Positions 1 to 7,138 of a stretch of 64,000 bases of DNA are shown piece by piece (the stretch's first letter is position 1; each line of letters starts with the position of its first letter). This stretch comes from Polyangiaceae bacterium (lineage in GTDB: Bacteria; Myxococcota_A; Polyangia; Polyangiales; Polyangiaceae). The position numbers and the translations under genes were made by a program. The DNA lies in assembly GCA_025936115.1 (NCBI GenBank), contig JAICTZ010000021.1, positions 56,143 to 120,142 of the forward strand. The letters run 5' to 3'. A model generated the notes under the pieces. It did not search any database, was not told the DNA's origin, and saw only the letters and a list, made by a program, of their open reading frames with translations.

Positions 1-1326
1 CAAAGATTCTTTCGCGGGAACATTGAGCACGTCGCGGGCCGACATCACGAGGATGCGAGCGCGCACCGGCACGCCGTCGAGCGAACGCTTCTCACCCTGG
101 GCATGCTCGCTCAATTCGTGGTTGGGTGCTCCGGTCACGAGACGCGACGTGAAGAAGGCGGCGGCACTGGCGGCATGGCGGCAACCGCCAACGGGGGCGG
201 CGGCGGCGTGGGAGGCATCCGCGACGGCCAATCGGGCGCCACGGGCAGCGGCGGAGCACTGAGCACGGGAGGAGCGGGAAGCGGCGGCACATCGGGCCTC
301 GGCGGTGAAGCGGGCGTCCACTCTTCGAGCGGAGGCGCGCCGCAAGCGGCTGCTACCGGCGGCGGTAGCAATGCGAGCAGCGGGGCTGCTGGAAGCAACG
401 CGGAAGACAGGGGCGCCGGAGCAGCTGACGGCGGTGCCCCGGCGGCGCCGGGCTTCACTTGGAGGACTCTTCCGAGCTTGAACAAGAAGCGCCAGAACGC
501 GATGGGCGTCGCCGTCGGTGAGGCAATGTATGTGCTCGGCGGCTTCGATGAAAGTGGATTGCTCGATGACGTCGAGCGACTCGAACTGGGAGACACTGAC
601 TGGACCACCGCGCCGTCACTCCCCACTCCCCAATGCTGCGCGGCGGCGGGGTTGATCGGCACGGTGGTCGCGATAGCCGGCGGGTACCAGGCCGACGGTC
701 ATACTCCGACAGACGCCTTGCTGCTCTTCGACACCGCGACGGGCGCATGGCAATCCGGTCCGCCCATGCCGACCGCGCGCGCGAACGCGATGGCCGCGGT
801 CTGGGATGGAAAGCTCGTCGTGATCGGCGGCGGCACCCAATACGGAGCTGTGCAAGCGACGGGTGTGATCGAAAGCTTCGATCCTATGTCCAACAGCTGG
901 TCCACCTCGCCCCTCGCCGTGACCCCGCGCTCGGCCGGCATCGCGGTGACCGATTCCCATCGGGTGTACGTGATCGGAGGCGCAAGCCAGAACTCCCTTT
1001 ACGGTGACCCGATCGTCGAAATCCTGACTGCTGAGGGCGTCACGTCCGCTCCGTCGTTGGGCCTCGCCCGGGTGCAAGTCGCGGGCGGTCTGTTGCCCGC
1101 GGGCCTCGTGGTCGCTGGCGGTTGGACAGCGAATCTCGATACAGCAGCGGCCGAAGGTCTCTTAGGTGCGCAAACGATGTGGCAATCTTTACCGCCCATG
1201 CCAACGAGCCGCGCCGGCGCGGCCGCAGCGGTGGTCAACGGCAGCTTGATCGTCGCAGGCGGCGGCCAATTCCTCCAGAGCGAGTGGGTGCAGCAAGACG
1301 TGGTCGAGGCTCTCGAAGCCGACTAG
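1..1326 (+). CDS. kelch-repeat lipoprotein, 5' end uncertain or outside window
   Basis: Predicted surface lipoprotein with a kelch beta-propeller. The frame is open to base 1. The first ATG, at 103, would leave only eight residues before the lipobox VVGC. The open codons upstream (…RTLLTLG…) complete a normal signal peptide, so the true start probably lies outside the window. After the Cys comes a Gly/Ser/Ala-rich low-complexity linker of about 100 residues. At least five kelch blades follow, each with a GG doublet (GGFDE, GGYQA, GGGTQ, GGASQ, GGWTA) and spaced Tyr/Trp. Kelch propellers bind proteins or sugars; the partner is unknown. The linker matches those of five other lipoproteins in the window. 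Confidence 0.8.
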   Translation, partial: QRFFRGNIEHVAGRHHEDASAHRHAVERTLLTLGMLAQFVVGCSGHETRREEGGGTGGMAATANGGGGGVGGIRDGQSGATGSGGALSTGGAGSGGTSGLGGEAGVHSSSGGAPQAAATGGGSNASSGAAGSNAEDRGAGAADGGAPAAPGFTWRTLPSLNKKRQNAMGVAVGEAMYVLGGFDESGLLDDVERLELGDTDWTTAPSLPTPQCCAAAGLIGTVVAIAGGYQADGHTPTDALLLFDTATGAWQSGPPMPTARANAMAAVWDGKLVVIGGGTQYGAVQATGVIESFDPMSNSWSTSPLAVTPRSAGIAVTDSHRVYVIGGASQNSLYGDPIVEILTAEGVTSAPSLGLARVQVAGGLLPAGLVVAGGWTANLDTAAAEGLLGAQTMWQSLPPMPTSRAGAAAAVVNGSLIVAGGGQFLQSEWVQQDVVEALEAD

Positions 1327-1411
1327 TGGGCATACCCGCCGTGAGACAGGGAGAAGCCGCTTACGAAAACCCTTCGACACTCTCGCGAAGATGCGAGGAT
1401 CCGAAGGATGC

Positions 1412-1432
1412 CGTCCCCAACGGGATTCGAAC
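1412..1432. repeat. perfect 21-bp copy of tRNA-Glu 3' end (att-like scar)
   Basis: Identical over 21 bp to 14517-14537, the discriminator base to T-loop part of the tRNA-Glu gene, in the same orientation. It sits in the otherwise gene-free stretch 1327-1547. A tRNA 3'-end copy far from the gene is the usual trace of tRNA-targeted integration. Reading the integrase frame across this copy does not give a plausible protein tail, so it is probably the left end of an older insertion rather than the attL of the present element. Confidence 0.7.
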
Positions 1433-1547
1433 GGTACTGAACATCGCCGGCGTGCCGGGATTTGCGCCCATTCCGGTTCGCATCGTCGCCTGATCGGCTG
1501 CCGAGGCCTACCTTCCCGCGTTGGCCCTCTGGCGCTATGCTTCCGTC

Positions 1548-1775
1548 ATGGCTTCGCCCTCGAATGCCCCCGAGCAGCACGCACAACTAGTGCGCGAGCT
1601 CGCCGGGCTTCCCGACAGCGAGCGCCGTGCCGTCGTTGCCGCCGCGGAGAGAGCAGCTGCTCACGCTCATCGCGAGGTGGTCGCATCCTGGCAGACGATC
1701 CGCGCGGCGATCGGTGTCGTGAAGGGCCAGACTGCCGACGCGATCGAGGACACGGCACGCCTCTACGATGGCTGA
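1548..1775 (+). CDS. putative antitoxin of a VapBC-type pair
   Basis: Protein of 75 residues, Ala/Glu/Arg-rich and mostly helical, directly upstream of a PIN-domain toxin and overlapping it by 8 bp (stop 1773-1775, toxin ATG 1768). The ATG at 1548 is preferred over the open codons from 1521 because it gives a compact start and the usual antitoxin length. Small size, charge and coupling are the whole argument; no AbrB, RHH or Phd motif is convincing. It lies between two tRNA-derived repeats (1412 and 2262), so it is probably cargo of an integrated element. Confidence 0.6.
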   Translation: MASPSNAPEQHAQLVRELAGLPDSERRAVVAAAERAAAHAHREVVASWQTIRAAIGVVKGQTADAIEDTARLYDG

Positions 1776-2202
1776 CGTCGTTCTCGACGCGAACGTTATC
1801 GTCGCGCTCCTGTACGCCGCTGATGCGCAGCACCAGCGTGCTCACGTGCTCGTCGATCGGCTGGAACGCGAGCAGCACACGGTCGTGCTGGTTGATTTTC
1901 TCATCTTCGAAGCGCTGTCCGTGCTGTGCAGACGCGCGACGGAGCGCAAGACGAGCCCTCCCGATCTTCAAGCGGCCATCGCGCTCATACGAGGCTGGTT
2001 TGACGGCGGCGAAGTTCGTTTCCTGGCGCGCGAATCCGAGCGGTTCGCCGCAGACGTGCTCGATGTGATCGCCAAGACCGGCGGCGCGCTAAACGCGAAC
2101 GACGCTCTCCTGGTCGTCTTAGAGCGCGAGGGCGCAATCGACAACTTTGCGAGTTTCGACTCGGGCTTCGACAACGTCGAAGGCTTCCGGCGAATCTCCT
2201 AG
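1768..2202 (+). CDS. vapC: PIN-domain ribonuclease toxin, VapC-like
   Basis: PIN-family toxin of 144 residues, the usual VapC length. Members are Mg-dependent RNases that cut tRNA or rRNA until a cognate antitoxin blocks them. The acidic active-site residues are visible: D7 in VVLDANV, E48 in FLIFEAL, D112 in NANDALL and D131 in the FASFDSGFD segment, followed by the typical C-terminal FRRIS strand. The gene overlaps the upstream small gene, as in vapBC operons. Only 59 bp separate its stop from the att-like repeat at 2262, consistent with cargo placed at the edge of an integrated element. Confidence 0.85.
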   Translation: MADVVLDANVIVALLYAADAQHQRAHVLVDRLEREQHTVVLVDFLIFEALSVLCRRATERKTSPPDLQAAIALIRGWFDGGEVRFLARESERFAADVLDVIAKTGGALNANDALLVVLEREGAIDNFASFDSGFDNVEGFRRIS

Positions 2203-2258
2203 GCCTTCGTTGGACGAGAAAGAACTGACCGGTGCATCTCGCGATGCACCGATAAGAC

Positions 2259-2552
2259 TTGCGTCCACAACGGGATTCGAAGGCCAGAAATGCGGACGCC
2301 GTCGAGCACGGCCCGCAGATCTCTCGAGAAAACGACGCGTCACCGAGCACGACCGAGCACGATGGGCGCACGGTGGATCCACGAACGGATCCAATCGAGG
2401 TCGCGCTCGGCGAGGCCCTCCTACGCGCGAGCCGCAACGGCGATCGGGACCTGACGATCGAGATCGTACGCGAGCTCCGGGCGCGACGGCTCGCCCGAGA
2501 GAGCGGCGGGTCGGCCGTCGTGATCGATCTGGACGCTCGGCGACCGCGTTAG
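2259..2552 (+). CDS. detached 3' part of the integrase gene (C-terminal tail of the episomal form)
   Basis: Open frame of 97 codons that begins on the attL core (TTG 2259) and is in the same phase through it as the integrase at 13233. In the excised circle the two parts would join into one protein of about 524 residues. The tail is disordered at first. From about codon 47 it forms an amphipathic helix pair (…ALGEALLRASRNGDRDLTI…) and ends in VVIDLDARRPR. A GTG at 2373 could give a separate 59-residue product in the integrated state. Without the joining hypothesis this would be an unrecognised small ORF. Confidence 0.6.
   Translation: MRPQRDSKARNADAVEHGPQISRENDASPSTTEHDGRTVDPRTDPIEVALGEALLRASRNGDRDLTIEIVRELRARRLARESGGSAVVIDLDARRPR
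2262..2282. repeat. attL of the integrative element (imperfect tRNA-Glu core)
   Basis: Matches the core at 14517-14537 except for one internal base (A for C at 2267) and the last base. It is chosen as attL because the frame of the integrase, read through the right-hand core, continues in phase here into an ORF with a plausible protein tail ending at 2552. The core codes for RPQRDS at both ends. Confidence 0.7.
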
Positions 2553-2882
2553 ACCGAAAGCGCGCGACGAACGTACGCGCACGTGCGAGACCGGCCCGGG
2601 GGACATTCGACCGGCGAGGGGTTGCACTTACGTGTCGCTAGAGTCACGTTGATTAGTGTGCTCCGTCACTAGCGGGCGGCGCGCACATTGAAACGTCAAC
2701 CGTGACCCGTCGCTAGCCAGCGACGGGAACCCGCATGCAAGGCACCCGCGGGACGCGAGCACAGGCGCGATCGACTTAGGGGAAAGGCCCCCTGGCGTAA
2801 CTCGAAAGAGGGTCGGTCGCGACGGACGAAGGCGAGCGCACAGGCACCAGCGCCCGAGATTTCTCGGGAGTCCAGGTGACCC
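2553..2882. other. gene-free leader of the element, with hairpins
   Basis: No supportable coding region in 330 bp between the integrase tail and the first small gene. It holds a perfect 9-bp hairpin at 2706-2727 and a shorter one at 2778-2794 (AGGGG/CCCCT arms). It probably contains the early promoter and operators of the element; I see no convincing -35/-10 pair. Confidence 0.5.
2706..2727. promoter_or_regulatory. perfect 9-bp inverted repeat, possible operator
   Basis: Arms CCCGTCGCT and AGCGACGGG around AGCC. There is no T-run, so an intrinsic terminator is unlikely. It lies 156 bp upstream of a small HTH gene. A half-site-like GTCGCTAG also occurs at 2634-2641, which fits a repressor operator region. 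Confidence 0.4.
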
Positions 2883-3059
2883 GTGTCCGTCCAACAAATC
2901 GTCCAGAATCGAAAGCTGTGCATCAAAATTGGAGCGCTCGCCGGAGTCGATGAGCGCACCGTCCGCGCGCTCCTGACGGGAAGTAAGCGCACCCTCCCGC
3001 CCGTCGAAGACGCGATCCGCCGCGTCATGCGCGAGCTCGGGATCGAGGTGCGGCTGTGA
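2883..3059 (+). CDS. small helix-turn-helix protein (58 aa)
   Basis: Short ORF from GTG 2883 to TGA 3057-3059. The product reads SVQQIVQNRKLCIKIGALAG, then VDERTVRALLTGSKRTLPPV, then a helix ending in ELGIEVRL. The segment KIGALAGVDERTVRALLTG has the spacing of a helix-turn-helix (LA-G at the turn, T-V-R-A-L in the recognition helix). Its stop overlaps the GTG start of the next gene (GTGA at 3056-3059), so the two are translationally coupled. Position at the head of the early genes suggests a Cro/CI-like or copy-control regulator. The function is inferred from motif and place only. Confidence 0.6.
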   Translation: MSVQQIVQNRKLCIKIGALAGVDERTVRALLTGSKRTLPPVEDAIRRVMRELGIEVRL

Positions 3060-3370
3060 TCGCGCATCTCGACGACGACGACGTTCAGCGCATAGCGCGG
3101 GCTGTCGTCGCCGCGCTTCGGAGCGGCGACAACATGGTTTCGCAAGCCGCGTCGCCCCTCGGTCGCAAACGTCACGCCGCGGCCGTGCGCCGCCGAATAG
3201 CGACGGGCCTGCCCGGCGCGTCGCACGTCGGACGCAACTTCTTCCTGAGCCGTGAAGCCCTCGACGAAGAGCTCGCGGCGCAAAGCAAGCGGCCCCGCAC
3301 ACCGAAGCCCGCGCCCGTCGACGAAGTCGCCGCGCTCGCTCAGCGGTTCGGACTTCGGAGGGCCGGGTAG
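3056..3370 (+). CDS. excisionase-like HTH DNA-binding protein
   Basis: Protein of 104 residues starting at GTG 3056, inside the stop of the preceding HTH ORF. After an acidic N terminus the core (residues about 38 to 75) is basic, with a pattern AVRRRIATGLPGASHVGRNF followed by LSREALDEEL. This resembles excisionase/AlpA-type winged-helix proteins, in which an HTH is followed by a Gly turn and a hydroxylated LSREAL helix. A job in excision directionality or early control would fit its place. Assignment is by motif shape, not by a recognised close homologue. Confidence 0.55.
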   Translation: MIAHLDDDDVQRIARAVVAALRSGDNMVSQAASPLGRKRHAAAVRRRIATGLPGASHVGRNFFLSREALDEELAAQSKRPRTPKPAPVDEVAALAQRFGLRRAG

Positions 3371-3465
3371 TGCTCGCGAATGCGCACCCCTAAAACGACT
3401 TCGGCCCGCGTTACGAGCGCGAGCCGAGCCAGACCGACAGATCGTGGAAACAGAAACGAACGAAC

Positions 3466-6069
3466 ATGAGTACTGTATCACATAATAAGCCCGAATCAAG
3501 TGCCGAAGACGAGGCAAGCGGCGTGCACGACGCTCGGCGCTTTTGGATCACTACGTACCTAGGCCCCGTCACTAACCAAGAGCCCCACGAAGGGGCGCCG
3601 CTTACTTGGGACGATTTTTGCGAAGCGATCCTTTATCTCGTCGCGCAGGAGCACCCCCAAAAAGAAGATCTGCCGTTGTGGGCTCCACACCGGCTCACCC
3701 ACCCGCACCGCAATAACCTGAACGTCGACCATGTCTCCGCGATCGCGCTCGACGTGGAGCACGTATCAGACGACGAGATCCACGAAGCGGGGTCGCGGTT
3801 AGAGCAACTTGGCTGGGCCGCGCTCATTTACGAGTCGCCGAGCGACGGGCTTCACGCGTTGCCCGACGGGCGACCCGAGCGACGGATGCGGATCGTCGTG
3901 CCGACAGACCGCGATATCAAACCGAGCGAGTGCAAGGCGACGCGGATCGCGCTCGCGACGCTGCTCGGCTTCGACCCTGAGAAGCACGGGATCACGGGTG
4001 AGACGACCGACCCCGCTCGTTGGTTCTACGCTGGCAGAGTCGCCGGTACGCCCGGGCGTGACTGGGGGCGATCGCCCGGTGTGTTTGCTCCCGTCGATCT
4101 GCTAGTCGAAAACGCTCCCACGACGGAGCCGGCACCCAAAACCGGCGCCGCAAGCGGCAACGGCACGCCCGCTTCCGACGGCAAGGTGGCCGCTATCGCG
4201 GCGCTTATTCGAGACGAGTATGCGACCGGCCGCCGTCACGAGTTAGACCGTGCGATCGGTTGCTGGCTCGCTGAGCAATTCGAGAGCGACGCGACTATTG
4301 AGGCTGTGATTCGCGCGCTGCCCTGCGAACTGAAAAACAAGAAGAAGCGAATTGCCCAAGCGAAAGAGGCAGCTCAACAGGCGCGCGACTACCGACGCAA
4401 GCCCGACCCTAGTAAGAAAAAGCCCGCCGGGTGGAGTACGTTGGTAGAACGGCTCGGAATCGAACGCTGCAACGCGCTGCAAGCCATCGTTGGATTCAAG
4501 AAAACACCGCCGGGCGGCGCGGCGCCGGCACCGGAGCCTCAAGCCGTCCCGATCGACCCAAGCGCGGCACACGCCGGCCACGACCCCGCCGTCGATCACG
4601 TGGTCATGCATCTCGCGGTCCCGGGTCTCAGAGTCTTCCAGCGCTCGGGGAAGCTCGTGACGGTCACTCACGACGCGAGCGACGAAGGGGGCGTCATTCG
4701 CCCAGCGGGCACGCCAACGATCCGCGAGCTCACCGTGCCTCGGCTCAAAGAAATCATCCGCATGACCGCCGGCCCGCGCGAGGCGAACCTGGCGTCCGAA
4801 GTCGTCGCGCGCGGTGAGTGGAATCACATTCGTCCTCTCGACGCGATCGTCTCGTACCCCGTCATGCGGCGCGACGGGACCTTGCTCACGGAGAGCGGTT
4901 ACGACGCGGCGACGCGGACGCTCGCTGAAATCACGGTTACCGTTGACGTACCCCAAGCGCCAACGCTCGACGACGCGCGAGCCGCCCTGGCGACGCTTTG
5001 CGACCTCGTCAGCGACTTCCCGTTCGCCGACGAGACGCAACGCGCGGCGTGGCTTGCCATGCTGCTCACGATACCCGCGCGTCCGGCGATCGATGGGCCG
5101 ACGCCCCTCGGGCTATTCGAAGCGTCGATGCGATCGAGCGGCAAGTCAAAACTCGCGGACGTGATTTCTAACATCGCCACCGGCCGAGACGCCCCGCGGC
5201 GCGTCGTTCCCAAGACGAAAGAGGAGTGGGACAAGACGATGCTTTCGATCCTGAGCGCGGGCGACCCCCTGGTGCTCTTCGACAACGTGACGGTCATGCT
5301 AGCGAGCGACGCGCTCGACGCCGTGCTCACGGGTACGACCTACGAGCAACGCGTGCTCGGTGTGAGCGAGGACCGTCGGGTTGCCATTCGTACCGTGTTC
5401 CTCGCCAGCGCGAACAACGCTCGACTGTCCACCGACCTCGTGCGGCGTTCGCTCGGGTGCCGTCTCGACCCCGCCGAAGAGGACCCCGCGCAACGCACCG
5501 GATTCAAGCATCAGGACCTGCTCGGCCACGTTCGAGAGGAGCGCTCGCGTTACCTGAGCGCGGCGCTCACCGTCGTTCGAGCGTACGCCGTCGCGGGTCG
5601 CCCGCGCGTCACGACTCGCCCAATGGGGTCGTACGAATCATGGTGCCGGGTGGTGCGTGACGCACTCGTTTGGGCCGGCGCGGCGGACCCTGCCACGACG
5701 CAAGAGGCGCTCCGAGAGTCGGCGGACGTGGAGCGCGACGAAATCGGGGCTCTGTTCACCGCGTGGCACACGCTGCTCGGGGACAAGCCGGTGACAGTGC
5801 AGGAGGCGATCGACGCGACGAAGCGCCAACCGACCGCCCTTGGGTTCAGCGGACCGCCGACCGAAGAGCAGCGCGCCCTACTCGACGCGCTATGGGGCGT
5901 GATTCCGAACGCGTCCGAGACCCGCGATCCGAAGGCGACGCCGACGGCGAAGACGCTCGGCAACCGCTTGCGGGTGCTGCGAGATCAGAAGGTCGGCGGA
6001 CTCGTGCTGCGGGATCAGAAGCCTGACCGTAACGGCGTCAAGAAGTGGCGCGTCGTCCCCAACGTCTGA
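3466..6069 (+). CDS. replication protein: AEP-type primase fused to a helicase-like ATPase
   Basis: Replication enzyme of 867 residues. The N-terminal third has archaeo-eukaryotic primase features: DVE with D96 and E98 after hydrophobic AIAL, a loop ending in H130 (SPSDGLH), RRMRIVVP, and D182 in DPARWFYAGR. A Pro/Ala-rich linker joins a C-terminal ATPase with a Walker A-like SSGKSKL near residue 560 and Walker B LVLFDNV near residue 602. Such primase-helicase fusions start replication of phages, plasmids and satellites at their own origins. The inverted iteron array starting 2 bp after its stop codon is the probable origin. Confidence 0.8.
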   Translation: MSTVSHNKPESSAEDEASGVHDARRFWITTYLGPVTNQEPHEGAPLTWDDFCEAILYLVAQEHPQKEDLPLWAPHRLTHPHRNNLNVDHVSAIALDVEHVSDDEIHEAGSRLEQLGWAALIYESPSDGLHALPDGRPERRMRIVVPTDRDIKPSECKATRIALATLLGFDPEKHGITGETTDPARWFYAGRVAGTPGRDWGRSPGVFAPVDLLVENAPTTEPAPKTGAASGNGTPASDGKVAAIAALIRDEYATGRRHELDRAIGCWLAEQFESDATIEAVIRALPCELKNKKKRIAQAKEAAQQARDYRRKPDPSKKKPAGWSTLVERLGIERCNALQAIVGFKKTPPGGAAPAPEPQAVPIDPSAAHAGHDPAVDHVVMHLAVPGLRVFQRSGKLVTVTHDASDEGGVIRPAGTPTIRELTVPRLKEIIRMTAGPREANLASEVVARGEWNHIRPLDAIVSYPVMRRDGTLLTESGYDAATRTLAEITVTVDVPQAPTLDDARAALATLCDLVSDFPFADETQRAAWLAMLLTIPARPAIDGPTPLGLFEASMRSSGKSKLADVISNIATGRDAPRRVVPKTKEEWDKTMLSILSAGDPLVLFDNVTVMLASDALDAVLTGTTYEQRVLGVSEDRRVAIRTVFLASANNARLSTDLVRRSLGCRLDPAEEDPAQRTGFKHQDLLGHVREERSRYLSAALTVVRAYAVAGRPRVTTRPMGSYESWCRVVRDALVWAGAADPATTQEALRESADVERDEIGALFTAWHTLLGDKPVTVQEAIDATKRQPTALGFSGPPTEEQRALLDALWGVIPNASETRDPKATPTAKTLGNRLRVLRDQKVGGLVLRDQKPDRNGVKKWRVVPNV

Positions 6070-6070
6070 C

Positions 6071-6169
6071 GTGCGGGGTCTGCCGGGTCTGCGGGGTCCG
6101 TTCTACCCTATTCGATCATCATCTCAGTTCGGCCTGTACAGACCCCGCATGACCCCGCAGACCCCGCAC
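6071..6169. repeat. inverted array of 9-bp iterons, candidate replication origin
   Basis: Three copies of TGCGGGGTC lie head to tail on the plus strand (6072-6080, 6081-6089 with one mismatch, 6090-6098). Three exact copies lie on the minus strand (6141-6149, 6151-6159, 6160-6168). The 42 bp between the arms are clearly richer in A and T than the flanks. The array follows the primase-helicase gene directly. Iterons flanking an AT-richer spacer are typical of initiator-binding origins. A long-range hairpin acting as a terminator is the alternative, but there is no T-run. Confidence 0.6.
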
Positions 6170-6298
6170 CTGGCTCCCCGACCGGCCGCGCCGTCGTCGT
6201 CCCGGAGCTCGCCGCGCGCGCTAGCCGGACGCACTCCCCTCCCCGCCGGCCTAGCAAGGCGCCCGGCTGACGTGAATTCGGCTGCGCCGCGCGCGGGA

Positions 6299-6318
6299 CG
6301 GATCCGAATCCGGATCCG
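6299..6318. promoter_or_regulatory. tandem CGGATCCG palindromes upstream of the packaging genes
   Basis: Two copies of the 8-bp palindrome CGGATCCG separated by AATC, 41 bp before the ATG of the TerS-like gene. The gene-free stretch 6070-6359 consists of the iteron array, a GC-rich spacer and this site. It may be an operator for the late genes. Confidence 0.35.
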
Positions 6319-6359
6319 GCGATAGTTGCGCTCTATCGAATCGTCGCACAAGCTGTCCA

Positions 6360-6911
6360 ATGGCTATCAGAACCGCACACGGCGACGCGCGAGCGAACGG
6401 CCGCACCGTCGTTATCGAGACGGCCCCCGCCTCAGAGCTCCCCGCGTATGTGCCGCGTGACCCCACGGTGACGCCGCCCGCCGGCTCAGGGGCGCGCCTC
6501 GCGCGTGGGGGCGACGCCGCCGTCGCGCGGGTCATGCAACGCGCGTCGGCGCTCGCTCAGGCCGCCAAGCGCCAGGCGTCCCTACGCCTGCTCGATGGCT
6601 TCGGCCTGGACCCGTCGAGCGTCCCGCCCGCGCTCGCCGTCCACATCGAGCACGCCCGCGAGTGGTGCGACGCCGAGGTCACCCGCGTCGCCCGCGAAGT
6701 CGGCGGGGGCGTCGCGTCGCCGGCCGTCGCCGCGCTGATCCAGAGCGCCGCGCTCGCCATGGCCATGCAACGGCACGCCGTCGCCGACGGCCGCGCCAGC
6801 GACGCCGCGAGGTTCGGTGGCGAGGTTCGGGCAAACGTCCTAGCCGCGCATGAGCTCGCCGCACGTGAGGCAAAGGCACGGGCCGCCAACGCGCCCGCGG
6901 AGCCCTGGTGA
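6360..6911 (+). CDS. hypothetical protein, possible terminase small subunit
   Basis: Predicted protein of 183 residues, disordered and Pro-rich for about 45 residues, then almost entirely helical and Ala-rich. It includes a region around residues 120 to 170 with regular heptad-like Ala/Leu spacing. It lies one small gene upstream of the large terminase and starts the packaging block, the usual place for a TerS. Helical oligomerising proteins fit that role, but no HTH or TerS family motif is certain. It shares a TGATG overlap with the next gene. Confidence 0.45.
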   Translation: MAIRTAHGDARANGRTVVIETAPASELPAYVPRDPTVTPPAGSGARLARGGDAAVARVMQRASALAQAAKRQASLRLLDGFGLDPSSVPPALAVHIEHAREWCDAEVTRVAREVGGGVASPAVAALIQSAALAMAMQRHAVADGRASDAARFGGEVRANVLAAHELAAREAKARAANAPAEPW

Positions 6912-7138
6912 TGAACGCGCTCGGCTGGTCGTTCACGACTTGGACACGGTTCGGGCTACCCGCGGCGCTATTCGTCGGCGCCGACGAGCGTGCATGGCGG
7001 GATGACCGGCTCGGTGTCTGCTCGGGTTCGAGTGACGCCAGCGCCTATTGGGCTCGCGTCGCATCGTACACGGCCCCGAACACGAACGCGCACCGCGCCG
7101 CGCTTGCGGCCGCTGCCCTGACTGGGATTGCACAATGA
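6911..7138 (+). CDS. hypothetical small protein between TerS-like and TerL genes
   Basis: Protein of 75 residues from ATG 6911, overlapping the preceding stop as TGATG and the following ATG as ATGA. No motif is recognised. It is moderately hydrophobic at the start (WSFTTWTRFGLPAALFVGAD) and Ala-rich at the end, but has no clear membrane segment. Tight coupling on both sides supports real translation and a link to packaging. Confidence 0.55.
   Translation: MNALGWSFTTWTRFGLPAALFVGADERAWRDDRLGVCSGSSDASAYWARVASYTAPNTNAHRAALAAAALTGIAQ

Noticed and set aside
1391..2068. Frame running from the outer tRNA scar through the vapBC region as an integrase tail
   Set aside because: It overlaps two supported genes in another frame and is Arg/Ser-rich nonsense, so the outer scar is not the attL that continues the integrase.
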